From contig JABMRG010000065.1 of the NCBI GenBank assembly GCA_013202935.1, positions 1 to 6,037 of the forward strand: a stretch of DNA of 6,037 bases. Direction: 5' to 3'. Every line of letters starts with the position of its first letter. Positions within the stretch are counted from its first letter, which is position 1. Of this stretch, positions 1 through 4,630 are shown in pieces. Position numbers and translations under genes: made by a program. The notes beneath the pieces were generated by a model. It worked only from the letters and a program-made list of their open reading frames with translations. It searched no databases and was not told the DNA's origin. The DNA comes from Candidatus Omnitrophota bacterium (GTDB lineage Bacteria; Omnitrophota; Gorgyraeia; JABMRG01).

Positions 1-2
1 AT

Positions 3-89
<87 letters not shown>

Positions 90-110
90 TAATTTACTAA
101 GGAGTTTATT

Positions 111-866
111 ATGCCAAATATAAAATTAGTGCTCTTGCGCCATGGCGAAAGCACATGGAATAAAGAGAACAGGTTTACTGGCTGGACAGATGTAGATCTG
201 TCGGAAAAAGGCATAAAAGAAGCGCATGAGGCAGGTAAAACCCTAAAAAGAGAGGGCTACCATTTTGATGTTGCCTTTATCTCTGTCTTGAAAAGGGCCA
301 TAAGGACATTAGAGATTACGCTTGATGAGATGGGTATCAGACAGATACCCATATATCAATCTTGGAGGTTAAACGAGAAACATTATGGAGCATTGCAGGG
401 ATTGAATAAGGCAGAAACGGCACAAAAATACAGCGAGGAACAGGTATTTAAGTGGCGCAGGGCTTATGGCGTTCGCCCACCAGCACTTGAGAAAGATGAT
501 AAGCGCCATCCTGGGAATGACCCTCTGTATAAAGACGTGGATGAGAAAGATATTCCATCTACCGAATGCTTAAAAGATACTGTAGAGAGGTTCCTGCCAT
601 ACTGGCATGATACCATAGCCCCTGTTGTAAAATCAGGCAAAAGAGTGTTAATATCTGCACATGGAAACAGCCTGCGCGCCTTGGTAAAATATCTCGATAA
701 TGTGCCGGATGAGGAGATAGCCAAGCATAATATACCGACAGGCATACCGCTTGTCTATGAGCTAGATGAGAACTTAAAATCTATAAAACATTACTATATA
801 GGTGATCCTGAAACTGTAAAAAAAGCTATGCAGTCTGTGGCAAATCAGGGTAAGGCCAAGAAGTAA
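111..866 (+). CDS. gpmA: 2,3-bisphosphoglycerate-dependent phosphoglycerate mutase
   Basis: This is the cytoplasmic glycolytic enzyme that interconverts 3-phosphoglycerate and 2-phosphoglycerate through a phosphohistidine intermediate. Its 251 residues closely match the usual length of bacterial dPGM (about 250), and the landmarks fall at the E. coli GpmA positions. LLRHGES carries Arg10 and the phospho-accepting His11. Arg62 lies in VLKRAIRT, Glu89 in RLNEKHYG, and the second catalytic histidine is His184 in ISAHGNSLRA. The substrate-binding run FTGWTDVDLSEKG (22-34) and the RRAYGVRPP segment (116-124) are intact. The ATG is set by AAGGAG at 99-104, six bases upstream. The gene starts 21 bases after tRNA-Leu, too close for a separate terminator, so it is probably read on the tRNA transcript. 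It converges with the minus-strand stress cluster, with a hairpin between them. Confidence 0.97.
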   Translation: MPNIKLVLLRHGESTWNKENRFTGWTDVDLSEKGIKEAHEAGKTLKREGYHFDVAFISVLKRAIRTLEITLDEMGIRQIPIYQSWRLNEKHYGALQGLNKAETAQKYSEEQVFKWRRAYGVRPPALEKDDKRHPGNDPLYKDVDEKDIPSTECLKDTVERFLPYWHDTIAPVVKSGKRVLISAHGNSLRALVKYLDNVPDEEIAKHNIPTGIPLVYELDENLKSIKHYYIGDPETVKKAMQSVANQGKAKK

Positions 867-885
867 AAGTATAAAAACGGGGACA

Positions 886-930
886 TAATAAATGGGGACA
901 CATCTTGAGGATGCGTCCCCATACTTATTA
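886..930. terminator. GGGGAC-type hairpin between convergent genes, probable bidirectional terminator
   Basis: Arm 892-904 (ATGGGGACACATC) pairs with 910-922 (GATGCGTCCCCAT) around the loop TTGAG: 13 positions with one A900-C914 mismatch. In minus-strand RNA that mismatch becomes a U-G wobble, so the stem is fully paired there. After a 2-base bulge, TAATAA (886-891) can pair with TTATTA (925-930). The hairpin lies 20 bases past the gpmA stop and 21 bases past the stop of the Spy-like gene, where a shared terminator is expected. No long T run directly follows the stem on either strand. On the minus strand a second GTCCCC followed by GTTTTT (884-873) lies just beyond and could form an alternative terminator with the same 5' arm. 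It shares the core ATGGGGACAC with the palindrome at 2778-2840. Confidence 0.65.
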
Positions 931-950
931 CGAGATATCTCTTCATCTAA

Positions 951-1559
951 TTAATATTCTTCTTTGTATCTTTTGTCCCTACGGCCTGAGGAGCTATCGT
1001 CTTCGCCAGAGCGTTCTCTCGTCCTCCTCTTCATCTTTTCTCCTCTTCTTTCTTTCATCTCAAAGAACTTCTCTTGAAATTTTTCGAATTGTTCAGGCGT
1101 AAGTATTTCCTTTACGGCAAGGATATGCTCTATGCGGCTATCTACCATTTGTGCCTGTATACCCTTAACCTCTTCTGCTACTTTCCATACCGACTTACTG
1201 ACCTCTGGGCTTTCCAATTCTTTGCGAAGATTATTATTCGCTTCTTTGAGAGACTCATGCAACTGTTTCTGTGTATCTCTATGGGATTCCTTTAACGCTG
1301 TAAGCTCTTCAACTTGTTCCTCTGAAAGGCCTAGCTCTTCTACCAGATTGCCTATGGCCTCTTTCTTTCTATGCTCACTTCTCCCTCCTTCACCTCTTTC
1401 TTCCCGATAAGATCTATCCTCCTCATAACCATTCTTTTCACGAGATCCATATTCATCATCATGATCGTCACGAGGATAAGCATAGGCTAACGTAATTGGA
1501 ACAGCTAATAGCGCTATCAGGCTTATTGCTAGCGTTCTTATCATATTTTTTCTCTTCAT
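951..1559 (-). CDS. Spy/CpxP-like periplasmic LTxxQ-family protein
   Basis: This is a predicted exported, helical protein of the Spy/CpxP/ZraP type. Known members are periplasmic chaperones or sensors for envelope or metal stress. Residues 1-27 look like a signal peptide: basic MKRKNMIR, a hydrophobic core, then cleavage after AYA27. The mature protein starts acidic (PRDDHDDEY) and has two family-type motifs, LSEEQ (78-82) and LTPEQ (153-157), inside long charged helices, plus a very basic tail (170-200). There are no cysteines. The start is ATG at 1559: AGGAGGTGAT (1564-1573) is an excellent ribosome site for it, whereas the longer reading from GTG at 1566-1568 would overlap that site. It lies 54 bases after the anti-sigma gene and has its own ECF-type promoter (1584-1612). 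The family call is fairly firm; the ligand (metal, unfolded protein or other) cannot be read. Confidence 0.85.
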   Translation of the reverse strand: MKRKNMIRTLAISLIALLAVPITLAYAYPRDDHDDEYGSREKNGYEEDRSYREERGEGGRSEHRKKEAIGNLVEELGLSEEQVEELTALKESHRDTQKQLHESLKEANNNLRKELESPEVSKSVWKVAEEVKGIQAQMVDSRIEHILAVKEILTPEQFEKFQEKFFEMKERRGEKMKRRTRERSGEDDSSSGRRDKRYKEEY

Positions 1560-1563
1560 CTTT

Positions 1564-1573
1564 ATCACCTCCT
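1564..1573 (-). promoter_or_regulatory. Shine-Dalgarno site deciding the start of the Spy-like gene
   Basis: On the minus strand this reads AGGAGGTGAT, a ten-base match to the complement of the 16S rRNA 3' end. Its AGGAGG core is 8 bases from ATG 1559. The upstream in-frame GTG (1566-1568) is part of this site, so it cannot be the initiation codon served by it. Confidence 0.85.
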
Positions 1574-1583
1574 CTTTATTATC

Positions 1584-1612
1584 TTAGACACGCAGAGAGC
1601 AGAGAAAGTTTC
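1584..1612 (-). promoter_or_regulatory. ECF (sigmaE-type) promoter for the Spy-like gene
   Basis: On the minus strand, a -35 box GAAACTT (1612-1606), a 16-base spacer and a -10 box GTCTAA (1589-1584) match the sigmaE-class pattern GGAACTT-N16-GTCTAA, with one change in the -35. Spacing and -10 are identical to the promoter before the sigma gene (2678-2706). The two also share GTGTCTAAG followed by R-TAAT around and after the -10. The -35 starts one base past the anti-sigma stop codon. Transcription would begin near 1577, giving a leader of roughly 18 bases that contains the strong ribosome site. The motif is seen directly; its use by the adjacent sigma factor is inferred. Confidence 0.8.
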
Positions 1613-1613
1613 A

Positions 1614-2105
1614 TTAAAGAAAAATCTCCTCTATGCCTGTGCCCAAACCCTCACTATTAAACTCAGCATAACCATTTTCACCATTTCCTAAATAGTTGAG
1701 AAATTCTCCTTGTTCGTTCAGATACGAGTTTACCGCTTTTTCTCTGCTCATAGGAATCTGTATAAGTGTTGCTACAACAAGTAATATTGCTGCTGCAGTT
1801 GCAAAGGCAAATGCTGGTTTTCTCTTTCGCAGCAACATGCCTAGATTAACTATCATATCTTCAATAGGATTCTTTGCCTGCTTGACATTTATGCTTTCTT
1901 TGATATTATTCCAGAGATATGCAGGCGGAGTATGTCTGCTTGAATCCTTAAGCGGTTCAATAATAGTTTTCTTTAAGGCCTTTTCGAGCTCCTCGCATCC
2001 TTTGCAATTCCTTATATGTTGCCTTATATCTTTTTCGTAAGTTTTACCCAACTCACCATCAGCATAATCTGTCATAAGCAGCTCTTTTGCTCTTTCACAC
2101 TTCAT
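1614..2105 (-). CDS. membrane anti-sigma factor with zinc-finger (ZAS/zf-HC2) domain
   Basis: This is a single-pass inner-membrane protein of 163 residues that should hold the adjacent ECF sigma factor inactive. The cytoplasmic N-terminus has the zinc-binding anti-sigma signature: Cys3, then His30-x3-Cys34-x2-Cys37 (HIRNCKGC), with the typical DYADGEL stretch at 13-19. A linker containing a W-x2-I-x3-I pattern (65-72) leads to a basic RKRK stop (93-96) and one hydrophobic span at about 97-117. About 46 residues remain on the far side as a small sensor tail rich in Asn, Gly and Glu. Its ATG overlaps the sigma stop by four bases (ATGA), with ribosome site GAGGTGATC at 2111-2119 inside the sigma gene, so the two are translationally coupled. 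The zinc ligands suggest possible redox or metal sensitivity, which is inference. Confidence 0.9.
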   Translation of the reverse strand: MKCERAKELLMTDYADGELGKTYEKDIRQHIRNCKGCEELEKALKKTIIEPLKDSSRHTPPAYLWNNIKESINVKQAKNPIEDMIVNLGMLLRKRKPAFAFATAAAILLVVATLIQIPMSREKAVNSYLNEQGEFLNYLGNGENGYAEFNSEGLGTGIEEIFL

Positions 2106-2662
2106 CTGCAGATCACCTCTTTTCCGTGAAAATGGCTTATAAGTTTTTCGCGCGCCCTTTTAAGCCGTGTGCGCACTGTATTTATATTTACTTTGAGCGT
2201 TTCTGCTATCTCTTCATAGCTTAGTCCTTCGATATTCCGTAAGATCATACATAAGCGCTGATCAGGATTGAGTATACCAAGCATAGACTGAATAAGCTTC
2301 TCATTGTGTTCTTTTTCATGAGCGTCTCTCATCGTATCTTTCTCCTCTGCTGTATCAACCGTATCATCATACTTAACCGTATCAGCCTTTTTTTTCGATA
2401 CACGTCTTGAAAAATTTATCGCTGTATTAACCGCAATCCTGTATACCCACGTCTTAAACGATGACCTAAATTCAAAACGCTTAAGGCTTTTATGTATCTT
2501 TAAAAATACATCCTGTGTAATCTCTTCAGCATCTTCTTTGTTACTTGTCATTCTGAGGCTTAAGCTATATACAAAACCACTTGTGACATTGTATATCTTT
2601 TCAAATGCATCTATATCACCCATCTGTGCCTGGGCTATTGTATCTTTGGATATATCCTGCAT
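2102..2662 (-). CDS. ECF-family RNA polymerase sigma factor (sigma-70, RpoE-like)
   Basis: This 186-residue sigma factor has only regions 2 and 4, as is normal for the ECF group. Region 2 spans about 19-88, with DAEEITQDVFLKIHKSL (44-60) for core polymerase binding and FKTWVYRIAVNTAINFSRR (69-87) for -10 recognition. A charged linker (88-124) follows. Region 4 spans about 126-176, with a helix-turn-helix in LSYEEIAETLKVNINTV (147-163) for the -35. The ATG is preceded by GGAGG at 2667-2671, four bases away. Two matching promoters, one before this gene and one before the Spy-like gene, indicate autoregulation and a local regulon. The overlapping downstream gene is its zinc-finger anti-sigma factor. 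The subgroup cannot be fixed from the sequence, but the promoter type is that of the RpoE class. Confidence 0.94.
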   Translation of the reverse strand: MQDISKDTIAQAQMGDIDAFEKIYNVTSGFVYSLSLRMTSNKEDAEEITQDVFLKIHKSLKRFEFRSSFKTWVYRIAVNTAINFSRRVSKKKADTVKYDDTVDTAEEKDTMRDAHEKEHNEKLIQSMLGILNPDQRLCMILRNIEGLSYEEIAETLKVNINTVRTRLKRAREKLISHFHGKEVICR

Positions 2663-2677
2663 TCTTCCTCCATTACC

Positions 2678-2706
2678 TTAGACACCCCCTTTTATACAAA
2701 AGTTCC
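2678..2706 (-). promoter_or_regulatory. ECF (sigmaE-type) autoregulatory promoter of the sigma operon
   Basis: On the minus strand, the -35 box GGAACTT (2706-2700), a 16-base spacer and the -10 box GTCTAA (2683-2678) match the sigmaE consensus at every position. Transcription would begin near 2671, so the leader is only about nine bases and begins at or within the GGAGG ribosome site. The left end of the inverted-repeat element (2709) lies 2 bases upstream of the -35. Together with the twin at 1584-1612, this is strong evidence that the encoded sigma factor drives its own transcription. Confidence 0.88.
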
Positions 2707-2708
2707 AT

Positions 2709-2911
2709 GGGAACGTTTCACTCGCTCACAACTCTTTATTTAGCAACGAGTTATGTCTACGGACATTACACTTTTGCAAGCATGGGGACACTTCACTTAC
2801 TTTACTATGTATTAAACCAATGTGAAGTGTCCCCATGCTTATTGTAAAGTGTAATGGTCAAGGTTGCAACTATATATGGCTATTGAAGTTATGAGCGAGT
2901 GAAACGTTCCC
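2709..2911. repeat. Nested inverted-repeat element between glnS and the sigma promoter (MITE/REP-like)
   Basis: Outer arms 2709-2733 and 2887-2911 are 25-bp inverted repeats (left arm starts GGGAACGTTTCACTCGCTCA) with a single C2729/A2891 mismatch. Exactly 30 unpaired bases lie on each side between the outer arms and a second, inner palindrome (2764-2856), so the whole is symmetric. The right outer arm covers the last seven codons and stop of glnS, and the left outer arm ends 2 bases before the sigma -35 box. No transposase or reading frame of note is inside, and no clear target-site duplication could be picked out. It could be a non-autonomous mobile palindrome, a REP/BIME-type repeat, or a large terminator and 3'-UTR structure for glnS. 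Confidence 0.85.
2764..2856. repeat. Inner palindrome with ATGGGGACAC core, possible glnS transcript terminator hairpin
   Basis: A perfect 19-bp inverted repeat, AAGCATGGGGACACTTCAC (2778-2796) with 2822-2840, closes a 25-base AT-rich loop. It is extended by a perfect 11-bp pair, CATTACACTTT (2764-2774) with AAAGTGTAATG (2846-2856), across an internal loop of 3 and 5 bases. The core ATGGGGACAC recurs in the hairpin at 886-930. Reading glnS transcription through it, no T run directly follows the stem, so a simple intrinsic-terminator role is uncertain. Confidence 0.85.
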
Positions 2912-4586
2912 TTTTTTCGAGCTTGGACCAGGTGTCGCGTAGGGTCACCGTGCGGTTGAATACTAACTTTTCTTCTGTAGAATCTTTCTTGTCAAGGCAG
3001 AAGTATCCTTGTCTCTCGAACTGGTAATTTTCACCTGGCTTTGCATCTTTCAGGCTGGGCTCTAGGTAACAATTGTCTAGGGTTTTAAGAGAATCCGGAT
3101 CCAGGTTGGACTTATAATCTTTGCCTTCTTCTGTCTCGTTGGGATTTCGATTTGTAAAGAGATGATCATATAAACGTACTTCTGTAGCAAAAGCATGCTT
3201 TGCTGATACCCAATGGAGTGTTGCCTTTACTTTACGTCCATCTGGTGCATCGCCGCCGCGTGTTTCTGGGTCATAACTACAGCGAAGCTCAACCACCTCA
3301 CCGTTCTCATCCTTTACTACTTCATTACATTTTATAAAATAGGCATAGCGGAGTCGTACTTCACGCCCCGGGGCAAGACGGAAGAACTTCTTAGGCGGGT
3401 CTTCACGAAAATCATCCTTCTCTATATACAAGACTCGCGAAAAAGGTACTTTGCGAGTGCCCATTTTCTCATCTTCAGGGTTGTTTATTGCATCTAGTTC
3501 TTCTTCTTTATCTTCAGGGTAGTTCTCAATAACAACCCGTAAAGGATTAAGCACTACCATTGCACGCTGGGATCTCTTATTAAGTTCCTCGCGGATGCAG
3601 TCCTCAAGCACAGCCATTTCTACAATGCTGTTTACTTTAGAGACTCCTATACGTTCACAGAAAGCACGGATAGATGAAGGGGTATATCCGCGCCTGCGAA
3701 GTCCTGATATTGTTGGCATGCGGGGATCATCCCAACCACTTACATGGCTCTCGGATACAAGCTCCATAAGCTTGCGCTTGCTTAAAATTGTATGGCCCAA
3801 ATTAAGGCGTGCAAATTCTATCTGCTGCGGGTGATGTACTCCTAGCTCATCAAGTATCCAGTCATATAACGGACGGTTTATCTCAAACTCTAATGTGCAT
3901 ATAGAATGTGTAATTCTTTCTATAGAATCTGATATACAATGCGCAAAATCATACATAGGGTATATGCACCATTTGCTGCCTGTCTTGTGATGGCTAGAGT
4001 GTAGCACACGATATAGCACAGGATCGCGCATAACCATATTGGGTGATTGCATATTTATCTTTGCACGAAGCGTGCGAGAGCCATCAGGGAATTCGCCGCT
4101 TTTCATGCGGTTGAATAGATCAAGGTTCTTCTCTACTGAGCGGTCTCTGTGGGGGCTATTTTTGCCGGGTTTTGTTAGTGTGCCGCGATATTCTCTTATC
4201 TCATCTGGAGTTAAATCGCAAACATATGCTTTCTCTTTTTTGATAAGCTCTATCGCATACTTATGGAGTTGGTCAAAATAACCTGAAGCATAGTAGAGCC
4301 TCTTCTCCCAGTTAAATCCAAGCCACCTTACATCTTCTTCGATCGATCTTACATACTCTTCTTCTTCTTTAGCAGGGTTTGTATCATCAAAGCGCAGGTT
4401 GCAAAGCCCGTTATATTGTGCTGCAATATTAAAATTAAGGCATATAGACTTTGCATGGCCTATATGGAGATAGCCGTTCGGCTCAGGAGGAAAGCGCGTA
4501 TAAACTTTCCCGTCGTTTTTATTGGCCTCAAGATCCTTGTCTATAATCTCTGTAATAAAATTTGATAGTTTTTTATTCTTTTCCAT
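2889..4586 (-). CDS. glnS: Glutaminyl-tRNA synthetase (GlnRS)
   Basis: This cytoplasmic class I aminoacyl-tRNA synthetase charges tRNA-Gln with glutamine using ATP. The 565-residue protein has the GlnRS form of the first signature, PPEPNGYLHIGH (33-44), then RFDDTNP (65-71) and the KMSKS-equivalent ILSKRKL (267-273). The C-terminal half (about 340-555) is the two-barrel anticodon-binding region, ending with the family sequence VFNRTVTLRDTWSK (542-555). Family members such as E. coli GlnRS end close to this point. Here the extra tail KRERFTRS follows, and its last seven residues and the stop are encoded by an arm of the inverted repeat at 2709-2911. The ATG has a weak upstream site (AAGTGAT). 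An extended -10 promoter lies just upstream, after the GH5 gene. Presence of GlnRS implies direct charging instead of, or alongside, the amidotransferase route. Confidence 0.97.
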   Translation of the reverse strand: MEKNKKLSNFITEIIDKDLEANKNDGKVYTRFPPEPNGYLHIGHAKSICLNFNIAAQYNGLCNLRFDDTNPAKEEEEYVRSIEEDVRWLGFNWEKRLYYASGYFDQLHKYAIELIKKEKAYVCDLTPDEIREYRGTLTKPGKNSPHRDRSVEKNLDLFNRMKSGEFPDGSRTLRAKINMQSPNMVMRDPVLYRVLHSSHHKTGSKWCIYPMYDFAHCISDSIERITHSICTLEFEINRPLYDWILDELGVHHPQQIEFARLNLGHTILSKRKLMELVSESHVSGWDDPRMPTISGLRRRGYTPSSIRAFCERIGVSKVNSIVEMAVLEDCIREELNKRSQRAMVVLNPLRVVIENYPEDKEEELDAINNPEDEKMGTRKVPFSRVLYIEKDDFREDPPKKFFRLAPGREVRLRYAYFIKCNEVVKDENGEVVELRCSYDPETRGGDAPDGRKVKATLHWVSAKHAFATEVRLYDHLFTNRNPNETEEGKDYKSNLDPDSLKTLDNCYLEPSLKDAKPGENYQFERQGYFCLDKKDSTEEKLVFNRTVTLRDTWSKLEKRERFTRS

Positions 4587-4601
4587 ATTATCACTTAAGC
4601 T

Positions 4602-4630
4602 ATTCTAGCATATAAAAAGAGAAATTTAAA
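4602..4630 (-). promoter_or_regulatory. Predicted housekeeping promoter for glnS
   Basis: On the minus strand, an extended -10 TGC-TAGAAT (4610-4602) lies 17 bases from TTTAAA (4630-4625), a 4/6 match to the sigma70 -35. The -35 overlaps the GH5 stop codon. Transcription would start near 4595, just ahead of the glnS ATG at 4586, so the leader would be very short. The prediction rests on the motif only. Readthrough from the GH5 gene 39 bases upstream is also possible, since no hairpin separates them. Confidence 0.5.

Noticed and set aside
464..745. Minus-strand frame inside gpmA
   Set aside because: It is a shadow of the strongly conserved gpmA coding frame.
905..1410. Several plus-strand open frames opposite the Spy-like gene
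   Set aside because: They are antisense to a gene with a signal peptide, two family motifs and a perfect ribosome site. Their proteins are low-complexity Ser/Leu/Cys-rich and lack ribosome sites.
1566..1568. GTG as start of the Spy-like gene
   Set aside because: The GTG is part of the Shine-Dalgarno sequence AGGAGGTGAT; ATG at 1559 has ideal spacing and gives a standard signal peptide.
2710..2738. A possible ECF promoter on the plus strand starting at GGAACGT in the repeat arm
   Set aside because: Sixteen bases downstream the sequence is TCTTTA, which does not match GTCTAA, and no gene follows on the plus strand. The same test fails for the right arm on the minus strand.
2605..2847. An 80-codon plus-strand open frame across the intergenic gap
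   Set aside because: It starts inside the sigma gene, runs through both left repeat arms, and its sequence is dictated by the palindromes. No ribosome site or family resemblance is seen.
2764..2856. CRISPR repeat or riboswitch
   Set aside because: There are no regularly spaced direct repeats. The structure is a single nested palindrome downstream of glnS, without a recognisable aptamer core.
2690..2930. Target-site duplication flanking the inverted-repeat element
   Set aside because: The bases next to 2709 (TTCCAT) and 2911 (TTTTTT) do not give a convincing direct repeat, so insertion boundaries cannot be confirmed from this window.
3213..4281. Three plus-strand frames inside glnS
   Set aside because: They are shadows of glnS, which has all signature motifs in its own frame.
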